From the NCBI RefSeq assembly GCF_012933505.1, contig NZ_JABBNB010000042.1:1-42379 (forward strand): a stretch of DNA of 42,379 nucleotides. Direction: 5' to 3'. The notes beneath the pieces are model-generated. The model was not told the DNA's origin. It ran no database searches and was given only the letters and a program-made list of their open reading frames with translations. The translations under genes were made by a program, and so were the position numbers. Below are positions 1 through 7,393 of the stretch, in pieces; within the stretch, counting starts at the first letter, position 1, and every line of letters starts with the position of its first letter. This DNA comes from Gordonia asplenii (GTDB lineage: Bacteria > Actinomycetota > Actinomycetes > Mycobacteriales > Mycobacteriaceae).

Positions 1-100
1 GGAGGTTGCATTGCGAATGTTCCTCGCTTCGGCACTCGGGGAGCGAGAGGTTGCGTTGCGAGTGCTTCCCGCTTCGGTACCCGGCACTCGAGGTCACCGT
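1..100. repeat. Partial copies of dispersed repeat, window edge
   Basis: Two imperfect tandem units are visible, each with a GAGGTTGCRTTGCGARTG-like start followed by a CGCTTCGG-type stretch. The segment around 23-45 (CTCGCTTCGGCACTCGGGGA) is the reverse complement of a stretch in the tandem repeat at 31789-32028, so this is a member of the same family in opposite orientation. It lies just downstream of the rhodanese gene, as the other copies lie downstream of genes. It may continue beyond the window. Confidence 0.6.
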
Positions 101-131
101 GCCAAACGTCCTGGCCGCAGCTGCGCCCCCG

Positions 132-962
132 TCATCCTTCCCCGGTCGCCACCGAGCGCTGTGGATCCGACGACCACTGCGACCACGACCCTGCGAATAA
201 TGTCCCGGCCAAACCCGCGATGTGCAGAGCGGCGATCTCGTGAGCCGCGTTCACTCCGGATCCGCAGTAGACCACCGGGCTGTCACCCTCGCGAATTCCC
301 AGCGCTGCGAACCGTTCTCGCAACTGCGACGCCGGCAGGAACGTGCCGTCGACACTGATATTGGCCGCAGTCGGCACGCTGATCGCACCCGGAATGTGCC
401 CCGCGCGCGGATCGATCGGCTCCACCTCACCTCGATAGCGCTCGGCTGCGCGTGCGTCGAGTAGGTCAGCGTCGAGCGTCTCGATTTCGTCGATGGCCAC
501 CGTCGGCAACTGACCCGGCGTCAAAGTCACTGTGCCGGAACGTGGCTCGGTGTCCCCCTGCGAGACCCGGAAGCCGGCCGCGCGCCAGGCACCGAGCCCG
601 CCGTCGAGCAGTCGCACGTCGACGACGCCACCCCACCGCAGCAGCCACCACGCGCGCGCCGACGCCAGGTTTCCGATGTCGTCGTAAACGACGACGGGCA
701 CACCGTCGTCGATGCCCCACCGTCGGGCGGCCGCCTGCAGGTCCCCGACGTCGGGCAGCGGGTGCCGTCCCTGTTCGGGCGACGGCGCGGCAGCCAATTC
801 CGCGTCGAGATCGACGAAGACCGCGCCGGGCACGTGACCGTCCCGGTAGTGCAGCCTGCCGTCGGGGTCGCCCAGTTGCCACCGGACGTCGAGCACCACC
901 GGCGGCGTCGACGACAACATCGCGTCGGCGAGTTGGTCTGGCGTGATGAGCAGATCGGACAT
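132..962 (-). CDS. Sulfurtransferase (two-domain rhodanese)
   Basis: A 276-residue protein of two tandem rhodanese domains, the layout of thiosulfate or 3-mercaptopyruvate sulfurtransferases. The N-terminal inactive domain has DVRW and RDGHVPGAVFVDL; the C-terminal domain carries the active-site loop YCGSGVNA with Cys233, which takes up the sulfane sulfur. The CGSGV loop is closer to the mercaptopyruvate type than to the CRKGV thiosulfate type, but substrate cannot be fixed by eye. The ATG at 962 is preceded by GAGGAG with good spacing, inside the end of the upstream thioesterase gene, from whose stop it is separated by one base, so the two are co-transcribed. Role: cytoplasmic sulfur transfer or cyanide/thiol detoxification (family knowledge). 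Confidence 0.9.
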   Translation of the reverse strand: MSDLLITPDQLADAMLSSTPPVVLDVRWQLGDPDGRLHYRDGHVPGAVFVDLDAELAAAPSPEQGRHPLPDVGDLQAAARRWGIDDGVPVVVYDDIGNLASARAWWLLRWGGVVDVRLLDGGLGAWRAAGFRVSQGDTEPRSGTVTLTPGQLPTVAIDEIETLDADLLDARAAERYRGEVEPIDPRAGHIPGAISVPTAANISVDGTFLPASQLRERFAALGIREGDSPVVYCGSGVNAAHEIAALHIAGLAGTLFAGSWSQWSSDPQRSVATGEG

Positions 963-963
963 G

Positions 964-1359
964 TCACGCTCCTCTCAGGGCTGCGGCGACGTCGGCGGGG
1001 ATCGGCGTCGACTTCTCCGCCGCGATGTCGACGTTGACATACACCATCTCGATGACCGCGACCGTGGCGTCACCGCGCGTCATGGTGAATCGGAAGTCGA
1101 AGCTCGACGTACCTACCCGCGTGCAGGTCACGTCGACGTCCAGTATGTCGTCGAAGTAGGTGGGACGCTGAAAGCTGATCTCCGCCTTGACGACCGACGG
1201 GTCGAAGCCCCGGTCCACGACGTCGGGGTACGGGCATCCGATCATGCGGTAGTACTCGGTCAACGCGATGTCGGCGATCATCAGGTAGTGCGCGTTGAAG
1301 AGGAACCGCTGCTGGTCCGTCTCGTGATAGCGGACTCGGTGGCTGTAGACAACAGGCAT
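964..1359 (-). CDS. Acyl-CoA thioesterase, 4HBT hot-dog fold
   Basis: About 131 residues beginning MPVVYSHRVRYHETDQQRFL. The YHETDQQRFLFNAHYL stretch is the signature of the 4-hydroxybenzoyl-CoA thioesterase (YbgC-like) hot-dog family, in which the Asp is catalytic. I chose the ATG at 1359, which follows GAGAAG at a suitable distance; an in-frame upstream start at 1422 would add 21 residues that do not look like the family. First gene of a two-gene unit with the rhodanese. Likely hydrolyses short or aromatic acyl-CoAs in the cytoplasm; the substrate is unknown. The 200 bp upstream separate it from a divergent TetR gene and contain that regulator's probable operator. Confidence 0.85.
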   Translation of the reverse strand: MPVVYSHRVRYHETDQQRFLFNAHYLMIADIALTEYYRMIGCPYPDVVDRGFDPSVVKAEISFQRPTYFDDILDVDVTCTRVGTSSFDFRFTMTRGDATVAVIEMVYVNVDIAAEKSTPIPADVAAALRGA

Positions 1360-1527
1360 AACCGTCTTCTCTACCACGACCCGACGGCTCGTCGTCGCAC
1401 GCAGCGGACACTGCCGAGTCACTGGCGGTGCCGATCCCCGTCGCGTTTCAGCTGGTTGTGCCGCACCGACGACGTCGATGCTGTCTCGAGCACCGACGTC
1501 GACGTCGCGACTTCCACCCGGCAGGAC

Positions 1528-1553
1528 AATTAGGTAGACTGGTCTACCTAATT
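1528..1553. promoter_or_regulatory. Perfect 26-bp palindrome, probable TetR operator
   Basis: Two perfect 12-bp arms (AATTAGGTAGAC and its reverse complement GTCTACCTAATT) flank a 2-bp centre TG. The palindrome ends one base before the AGGAGG of the TetR gene at 1565, so a bound dimer would block its transcription or translation start. Size and symmetry are typical of TetR-family operators. It also lies in the divergent gap with the thioesterase/rhodanese unit and may govern both. Confidence 0.8.
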
Positions 1554-1564
1554 AGGAGGAGCCC

Positions 1565-2146
1565 ATGCCGCACCCGGCACAGCGTCGACGACCGGCTCGC
1601 GATCGCATCCTCGACGCGGCGGCCATCCGGTTCTACCGCGACGGGATCGTCGCGACCGGAATCGACTCGATCACCGCCGACGCCGGCGTCGCAAAGATGA
1701 GTCTGTACAACAACTTCGCATCGAAGGGGGCGCTCGTCGAGGCGTACGTCGACGAGCGGCACGCACAGTGGCTGACGCTGTACACCGCGCGGGCTGAAGG
1801 CCACGAGGATGACCCGCGCGCGTTGATCCTCGCGGTGTTCGACGCGTATCTCGACCATGCGGCAGAGGCGTTCGAGCTCGGATTCCGCGGTTGCGGTCAG
1901 CTCAACGCCGCGGCCGAGCTGCCCATCGGCGATCCCGGCCGAAACGCGGTACGCAGGCACAAGGACGAAGTGGAGTCGATCCTGCGCGACGCCGCCACCC
2001 GTATCGACGATGCACACGGCGTCGAGTTGGCCGAACACCTGGTCTTCGTCCTGGAGGGAGCGATGGCACGAGCGGGTCTGGACGGCAGCCCAGAACGCAT
2101 GCAGCGAGCTCGCTCGATCGCGGAACGGTTACTGGCCGACGCATGA
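1565..2146 (+). CDS. TetR/AcrR family transcriptional regulator
   Basis: 193 residues. The N-terminal helix-turn-helix spans about residues 10-57 (RDRILDAAAIRFYRDG ... ITADAGVAKMSLYNNFASK), followed by a helical ligand-binding region with a GCGQLNAAAEL stretch common in this subfamily. The start has AGGAGG at 1554-1559, five bases before the ATG. A perfect 26-bp palindrome directly upstream is its likely binding site, implying autorepression. The TGA stop overlaps the ATG of an EamA-type exporter (ATGA), so regulator and exporter are translationally coupled; that pairing suggests the exported compound or a related molecule is the inducer (inference). Confidence 0.9.
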   Translation: MPHPAQRRRPARDRILDAAAIRFYRDGIVATGIDSITADAGVAKMSLYNNFASKGALVEAYVDERHAQWLTLYTARAEGHEDDPRALILAVFDAYLDHAAEAFELGFRGCGQLNAAAELPIGDPGRNAVRRHKDEVESILRDAATRIDDAHGVELAEHLVFVLEGAMARAGLDGSPERMQRARSIAERLLADA

Positions 2147-3138
2147 TCGCGATCATCCTGGCATCAGTCTTCTGGGGTACCACAGGGACGGCGGCCACGC
2201 TGCTGCCGACGACGGTGTCACCTCTTGCCACCGGGGCCGCAACCATGTCGATCGGCGGTGCGCTGCTTGCTCTTTCGGCGCCACGCGAATCACTGAAGGT
2301 CTTCCGTGGCGGTCGGGCCACCTGGAGGTGGCTGGTGCCCGGCGCGGTGGGCGTGGTGGCCTATCCCCTCGCCTTCTACAGCTCGATGTCGCTGGCGGGT
2401 GTGGCCATCGGCAACGTGGTGTCGCTCGGTACGGCACCGCTGTTCGCAGCACTGCTGGAACAGTTGCTCGACCCGCGCGACCGTCACCGCCCGACGACGC
2501 CCCGCTGGCGGTTATCCGCGGCAGTCGCTATCGCCGGCATCGCCCTGCTGGCGGCGTTCGGGCACGGCGAGTCCGCCGGCACCCATGCGTCGAACGTGCC
2601 GCTCGGAGTGGGGCTCGGCGCCGTCGCGGGCTTCGCTTACGCGCTCTACAGCTACACCGCTGCGCGGTTGATCGGCGAAGGATGGTCGTCGAGGGGCACG
2701 GTGTCGGCTCAATTCGCGATCGGCGGCATCGCCCTGCTGCCGATCCTGATGACAACCGGTGGGCCTCTGCTCGACGGCGGGGTAGCCGACTCGACGCCGC
2801 TGACCGATCTGTTCGGCACGCCACCGTCACTGCTGGTGGTGGCCTATCTCGCGACGGTGCCGATGTTCGCGGCCTACATCCTGTTCGGTCGCGGCCTACG
2901 CACGGTTCCGGCGTCGCGGGCGACAACGGTGACCTTGCTCGAACCGCTCGTCGCGACGCTCCTCGCGGTCGGCCTGGTCGGTGAGCGTCTCACCGTATTC
3001 GGTTGGACAGGAATGCTTTTGGTCTTCGGTGGCGTCACTGCCGTCGTCACCGAGAAGCACGTCACCCCGGCCAGCCCGCACATCCGGCTCAATGAGACCT
3101 CGTCGCCCGGATCGACGCACGATTCGCCGGTTGCCTAA
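2143..3138 (+). CDS. EamA/DMT-family membrane exporter
   Basis: 331 residues with about ten hydrophobic segments in two five-helix halves, beginning MIAIILASVFWGTTGTAATL, a classic EamA (RhaT-like) opening; the second half starts near GVGLGAVAGFAYALYS. The drug/metabolite transporter superfamily exports amino acids, metabolites or drugs across the inner membrane by proton exchange. The ATG at 2143 overlaps the stop of the TetR gene by four bases; longer in-frame upstream extensions are out of character. The hydrophilic tail after about residue 305 is cytoplasmic and not conserved-looking. The cargo is unknown; the TetR partner suggests an inducible efflux function. Confidence 0.88.
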   Translation: MIAIILASVFWGTTGTAATLLPTTVSPLATGAATMSIGGALLALSAPRESLKVFRGGRATWRWLVPGAVGVVAYPLAFYSSMSLAGVAIGNVVSLGTAPLFAALLEQLLDPRDRHRPTTPRWRLSAAVAIAGIALLAAFGHGESAGTHASNVPLGVGLGAVAGFAYALYSYTAARLIGEGWSSRGTVSAQFAIGGIALLPILMTTGGPLLDGGVADSTPLTDLFGTPPSLLVVAYLATVPMFAAYILFGRGLRTVPASRATTVTLLEPLVATLLAVGLVGERLTVFGWTGMLLVFGGVTAVVTEKHVTPASPHIRLNETSSPGSTHDSPVA

Positions 3139-3214
3139 CGCTTGTCGGTACCTGGCTGCCGTCGCACCACCGCCTGCGCGTAGCGTCCGAAGAGAAGGCA
3201 GTGAGGAGACTGGC

Positions 3215-4078
3215 GTGACACAGACCGAGAACAATTCGTTCACCCTTGACGTGCGAGGCATACCGCTGGCGGGCGACAGTTGGCCGGCCGTCGGCTCCGA
3301 CACCACGACGCCGTTGGTGTTGCTACACGGCGGCGGTCAGACCCGACATTCGTGGGACCGCAGCGCCGCAGACCTCGCCCGGCAGGGCCACGACGTCTAT
3401 ACCCTCGATGCGCGCGGTCACGGCGACAGCGGCTGGGCGCCGGACGGCGACTACGAGATCGACGGCTTCGCCAACGACCTGCTCGGTGCCATCGGTGAGC
3501 TCGGCCTCTCGGCTCCGGTGCTGATCGGCGCCTCCCTCGGCGGAATCACCAGCCTGTGCGTCACCGGCGAGAATCCCGGGGCTGCGTCGGCACTGGTCCT
3601 CGTCGACGTCGTGGTCGACGTCGAGCCGCAGGGGATCGAACGAATCAAGAACTTCATGACCGCTCACACCGACGGTTTCGACACATTGGACGACGTCGCC
3701 GACGCCATCGCCGCCTACAACCCCGAGCGCAAGCGCACCCGCAACCTCGACGGCCTACGCAAGAACGTGCGCCAACGCGAGGACGGCCGCTGGTATTGGC
3801 ACTGGGATCCGGCGTTCATCGTCTCCGGCGACGAGGCCCGACGCCACACCGACCCGGAACGACTGGCCGCCGCGGCCCGCAAGGTCACGGTCCCGACGCT
3901 CATCGTGCGCGGCGGCAAGTCCGACGTCGTCAGCGACGCCGGCATCGCCGGCATGCTCAAGCTGGTCCCGCACGCCGAAGTAGCCGACGTGAGCGCGGCC
4001 GGGCATATGGTCGCCGGTGACGACAACCAGGTGTTCGCAACAGCGATCGAGGAGTTCCTGACCCGGCACCACCTGTGA
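3215..4078 (+). CDS. Alpha/beta hydrolase
   Basis: 287 residues from a GTG start at 3215 with GAGGAGA upstream. Core features: oxyanion-hole LLHGGGQTRHSW, nucleophile elbow GASLGG (Ser), a cap region around residues 140-200 rich in charged residues, a possible acid near KSDVVSD, and the catalytic His in SAAGHMVAGD near the end. Length and motifs fit the soluble epoxide hydrolase / C-C hydrolase / haloperoxidase-like group; the reaction cannot be assigned. Independent transcription from the exporter is likely (76-bp gap). It ends 14 bp from the convergent histidine phosphatase gene. Confidence 0.85.
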   Translation: MTQTENNSFTLDVRGIPLAGDSWPAVGSDTTTPLVLLHGGGQTRHSWDRSAADLARQGHDVYTLDARGHGDSGWAPDGDYEIDGFANDLLGAIGELGLSAPVLIGASLGGITSLCVTGENPGAASALVLVDVVVDVEPQGIERIKNFMTAHTDGFDTLDDVADAIAAYNPERKRTRNLDGLRKNVRQREDGRWYWHWDPAFIVSGDEARRHTDPERLAAAARKVTVPTLIVRGGKSDVVSDAGIAGMLKLVPHAEVADVSAAGHMVAGDDNQVFATAIEEFLTRHHL

Positions 4079-4092
4079 GCCGGACGAGTCCG

Positions 4093-4686
4093 CTATTCCC
4101 GCAGATGACCGGTCTCATTGAGCGACAACAGTTCTCGATGGCCGTCCCGGTCGACGCTGACGCACGTCACGGACGTGTAGTAGGGCTCGGTGAAGAACGT
4201 CGCGGATGTCCCGAGAATCTCGGCCAGGTATGCGTTGATCACTCCGCCGTGACAGACGATCGCAGTCACCGCCGAGCCGGTCGACGCCGCGGCATCGACT
4301 GCGGCGACCACTCGGCGTCGGAAATCGGTTGTGTCGAAGGTGTTTTCACCGATGCGACCGGCGTTCATGTCGGCGAAGAGGTCGCGACGGTCGTCGTAGA
4401 ACTCCATCGGCGACCGGTAACTCGTCCAGCCTCGGTCGAGTTCGGCGAGCCTGTCGTCTACGTTCACACCCAGGCCCAGCACGGCATCGACCGCGGCAGC
4501 CGTCTGCGCAGCGCGCCGCATCGGGCTCGATACGATCCGATCCACTACGCCATACCGCCCGCGCCCGACGTCGACGGCGAGTCTCTTCGCCTGAACCTCT
4601 CCGTCGGGAGTCAGGCCGGGGTCGGCTCCCGCTGCGTCGGAGACGATCCGGAACGGACGAGCGTGGCGGATCAGAAGAAGGCGCAT
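4093..4686 (-). CDS. Histidine phosphatase family protein
   Basis: 197 residues opening MRLLLIRHARP, the phosphohistidine motif (His8), with PMRRAAQTA, a LAELDRG acid region and the second catalytic His in VCHGGVINAYL. This is the phosphoglycerate-mutase-like (histidine phosphatase) superfamily, which removes phosphate from small molecules or proteins via a phospho-His intermediate. It is the last gene of a minus-strand run with an APH-type kinase 51 bp upstream, suggesting it dephosphorylates a related metabolite (inference). The ribosome-binding site is weak (GAGTGAG some distance upstream). Confidence 0.88.
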   Translation of the reverse strand: MRLLLIRHARPFRIVSDAAGADPGLTPDGEVQAKRLAVDVGRGRYGVVDRIVSSPMRRAAQTAAAVDAVLGLGVNVDDRLAELDRGWTSYRSPMEFYDDRRDLFADMNAGRIGENTFDTTDFRRRVVAAVDAAASTGSAVTAIVCHGGVINAYLAEILGTSATFFTEPYYTSVTCVSVDRDGHRELLSLNETGHLRE

Positions 4687-4737
4687 TCGGACGGTCAGCT
4701 CACTCTCTGCGACCGACGCGTTCGGGCGTCCTCGTGT

Positions 4738-5853
4738 TCATTGCCGGACTCCGGAAGCACCGGCTGCGGAAGCGAAGGTCATATTGCGTAGCGCGGCAAC
4801 CGATTTCCAGTCGAGCACAGCAGCGCAATTGCGCTGGAGCAAGGCCAGGATGAGGGCGTTCACCACGTCATTGTCGGGGAGGACGTCGATCGCCGCCAAG
4901 GTGATGTACAGCCCGCTCAACAACTGAATCTGATAGTCGGACACCGCTGTCTCGAGGTCGTAGCCGGGCGCCTTGCGGGAGAACTCCTCCACGTAGGTTC
5001 GGATCAACCGCATTTCGTTGGCTCGACGCCGCTGCGTGTCGATGCTGCCGGACATGAAGTAACCGACGTCGTACATGGGATTGCGCAGCCCGGTGACCTG
5101 CCAGTCGATGATCACCGCACGCACGGCACCGCCGACCGTCTCGAAGAGAACATTGTCCACGCGTGGGTCGCCGTGGGTGAATGTCAACCGTTCCTGGGGC
5201 AGCAGGTGCCAGACGCGTACCAGCTCTGTCGCCTCGCGAATCGCATCGAGAGACTCTGCGTCGAGGTCGTCGGCGAATCTCGCCAGCGCCGCTAGCGCGC
5301 CCCGACCCGCAGCCTGCGACCAGTACTCGCACACGTCGGGAAGTCGAATCATCCACGTGGGCGCCGATTCTGAGGTCATCGGGAAGAACTCGGAGTGCAA
5401 CCGCGCCAGTTCGACGACGACCGCCTGCGCCTGATCGATGGTTGCACCGGCGACCTGGTTGCCCGCCTCCGCCGATTCGGTGAGGTCTTCCATGACTAGA
5501 TTGATATTGGTTTCGTCGCCGGCCACCAAGTAGGCGTAGGGAATTCGGCAGGCCCGCCGTGCGGTGATATCGGTGTAGCCGCCGATCTCCCGATGGTATG
5601 CCCCACTGCGTAAACCGTGCTCGTGGACGGCTTGGGCACTGGGGCGAAGTTTCACCACGACCGACGCCGGGGCGTCGCCCACGTCACCGGTGTAGGTGAT
5701 GTCGACTCGGACGGTGTCGCTGACATTGCCCGCGCCGACCGGAGTAAGCGCGATCGCATGGACAGTCGAGTCGAACCCGTTGTGCGACAGCACATCCTGA
5801 ATCCAAGGAACGTCGATGTCGGCGATGACGTCGATGAGCTTCGGTGTCGTCAT
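4738..5853 (-). CDS. APH-family phosphotransferase (kinase-like)
   Basis: 371 residues of the aminoglycoside phosphotransferase / choline-kinase-like fold. Visible: nucleotide-loop region near TPVGAGNVSDTVRV, VVVKLRPSA with the ATP-binding Lys, NLVMEDL hinge, catalytic HGDPRVDN and the metal-binding Asp in VIIDWQVTGLRNP. The ecdysteroid-kinase-like (CHK) actinobacterial members look like this and usually phosphorylate a hydroxyl on a small molecule; some act in lipid or terpenoid metabolism. I chose the second of two close ATGs (5853), as it has AGGAGA at proper spacing and overlaps the stop of the SnoaL-like gene (ATGA). Co-transcribed with the oxidoreductase upstream. Confidence 0.85.
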   Translation of the reverse strand: MTTPKLIDVIADIDVPWIQDVLSHNGFDSTVHAIALTPVGAGNVSDTVRVDITYTGDVGDAPASVVVKLRPSAQAVHEHGLRSGAYHREIGGYTDITARRACRIPYAYLVAGDETNINLVMEDLTESAEAGNQVAGATIDQAQAVVVELARLHSEFFPMTSESAPTWMIRLPDVCEYWSQAAGRGALAALARFADDLDAESLDAIREATELVRVWHLLPQERLTFTHGDPRVDNVLFETVGGAVRAVIIDWQVTGLRNPMYDVGYFMSGSIDTQRRRANEMRLIRTYVEEFSRKAPGYDLETAVSDYQIQLLSGLYITLAAIDVLPDNDVVNALILALLQRNCAAVLDWKSVAALRNMTFASAAGASGVRQ

Positions 5854-6206
5854 GACCATTCTCCTTCGAAGTAGTTCGAGTTCCACACGTCGGTGATCAC
5901 CCCGGCGCCGGAAACTCGGAAGATCTCTATGCCGCACAGTCTTTCGCCATTGCGCAGACGCTGCGCGTTCCAGGTCAGCGACGCATGCTCGTCGTCGCCG
6001 ACGAGGGTCACGACGGTGAACTTCGGATCGTGGGCAGCTAAGTCGTGTTGGATGCGGGACCTCTGTTCGGCCCGGGTCAGTGCCGTCGTGGATCCGGCCG
6101 AGTGCCGGATCATCGGATCCCCGCATATTTCGTCGACCAGGGCGATCTGTCCGTCGTTGTACAGCTCGTAGATATACCGTTCGACGACGCGGACCGCGCG
6201 GCTCAC
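5850..6206 (-). CDS. SnoaL-like / nuclear transport factor 2 fold protein
   Basis: 118 residues (VSRAVRVVERYIYELYNDGQ ... VWNSNYFEGEWS). The helix-then-sheet pattern and the RYIYELYNDGQIALVDEICGDPMIRH opening are typical of SnoaL-like NTF2-fold proteins, which work as isomerases, cyclases, hydratases or binding partners of oxidoreductases. The GTG at 6206 overlaps the TGA of the upstream oxidoreductase (GTGA), which decides the start; the open frame extends further upstream but would overlap that gene heavily. Its own stop overlaps the kinase start. Placement between an F420-type oxidoreductase and a kinase suggests a helper in modifying one substrate (inference). Confidence 0.8.
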   Translation of the reverse strand: MSRAVRVVERYIYELYNDGQIALVDEICGDPMIRHSAGSTTALTRAEQRSRIQHDLAAHDPKFTVVTLVGDDEHASLTWNAQRLRNGERLCGIEIFRVSGAGVITDVWNSNYFEGEWS

Positions 6207-7234
6207 TCGACGCCGCCCGCGTGGTACGCCGCCATCGTGGAAGCCAGTTCGGTGGGCGTCGCTCCGTGCATGATGACTCCGTCGACGCCGAGATCGAATT
6301 GCGCGCGTACCAACTCGGCGCAGCGTTGTGGCGATCCCGTTGCCGCACAAGCCAACCACTCGGCGGGAAGTACTTTCTCCAGTCGCTCAAAGGTCTCGGC
6401 GTCGCCGACCGCGTCGGCCCATCCGGATAGCTCACGCACGACGTCGGACTCCCGAAACCGCTGCAGCAGAGCCGGATCCCACCGATTGGTCGCGACCAAC
6501 AGGTCGCCGTACACCTGCAGATAGGTGGCGATGCGTCCGACTGTCTTCTTCTTGACTGTCTGCTCGTCCACTTCGTCGCAGACCGTGGCATAGCACGACC
6601 ACACCTTCACCGCATGCGGGTCCCGACCCGCCGCCTCCGCTGCGGCGCGCACGGTTCGGACGGCCCGCGCCGTGGTTTCGTCGGAGAAGAAGGTGTGCAA
6701 CACGACGACGTCGTAGGCTCGCCCGGCCATCGTCAGCGTGTCGGGCCCGAAAGCCGTTGTCCCCAAAGGAATGTCTTCGTCGAATGTCGGATCGAGTCGC
6801 AATACCGGGTACTTCCCCAGCGGTCCGTCGTAGTCGGCTACCGTCTCGCCGCGCCAGAGACGGCGCATCAACTGAGCGAACTCTTCCAGCTGGGCGGTAG
6901 TCGTCTGCCGTAAGCCCATCGCCGCTATCTGTGGTCGTAGTCCACGTCCGACGCCGAGCGTGAATCGGCCGCCGGTGAGGCGATGCATCGTAGTGGCGAA
7001 CGCCGCGGTGATCGCCGGGTGCCGAGTGTTGATATTCGTTGCGGCGGTGGTGATTCCGATTGATTCGGTCGCCGCGCCCGCAGCTCCGGACAGCGCGCAG
7101 GCTTCTTTCACGTTGAGCCGCTCGGAGATGAATGCCTGATGCAGCCCGAGTTCCTCGGCCAGGGCGAGTTCGTCGAGCATTTGCCGCGGACTGTCGACGT
7201 GCCCGCCGAGCGCGTAGAAACCGAGTTCACCCAT
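6203..7234 (-). CDS. LLM-class F420-dependent oxidoreductase
   Basis: About 343 residues, MGELGFYALGGHVDSPRQML onwards, a luciferase-like monooxygenase TIM barrel: EELGLHQAFISERLNVKEA, TNINTRHPAITAAF, GRFTLGVGRG and the C-terminal GVDGVIMHG. It resembles the actinobacterial F420-dependent family of LLM proteins (the MSMEG_2249-like group, from memory), so cofactor F420 rather than FMN is likely. An in-frame TTG nine bases upstream (7243) is the alternative start. Neighbours: stop overlaps the SnoaL-like gene; a PEP-utiliser-type gene lies about 160 bp upstream on the same strand. The substrate is unknown. Confidence 0.85.
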   Translation of the reverse strand: MGELGFYALGGHVDSPRQMLDELALAEELGLHQAFISERLNVKEACALSGAAGAATESIGITTAATNINTRHPAITAAFATTMHRLTGGRFTLGVGRGLRPQIAAMGLRQTTTAQLEEFAQLMRRLWRGETVADYDGPLGKYPVLRLDPTFDEDIPLGTTAFGPDTLTMAGRAYDVVVLHTFFSDETTARAVRTVRAAAEAAGRDPHAVKVWSCYATVCDEVDEQTVKKKTVGRIATYLQVYGDLLVATNRWDPALLQRFRESDVVRELSGWADAVGDAETFERLEKVLPAEWLACAATGSPQRCAELVRAQFDLGVDGVIMHGATPTELASTMAAYHAGGVE

Positions 7235-7393
7235 GTGCCACAACGCTTCTACTCAGTTCAGCGACGCAAGTGAGATCCGAGCCTAGCGACCCCGGACGGT
7301 GGCATCGGCGTCGAGGAGCCCGCCGTCGAGCAATATCTTCTCGAGCCAGCCGGGATGGACGTCTGATGCGCGCATGTGTCACGACTGGCCCGA

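Noticed and set aside
1891..2142. Long N-terminal extension of the EamA exporter frame
   Set aside because: It overlaps the TetR gene in another frame and is Arg-rich GC-drift sequence; the ATGA overlap at 2143 gives a natural start.
4738..6591. A 617-residue open frame covering the APH kinase and upstream genes
   Set aside because: The upper half is the antisense-frame shadow of the SnoaL-like and LLM genes; only 4738-5853 matches a protein family.
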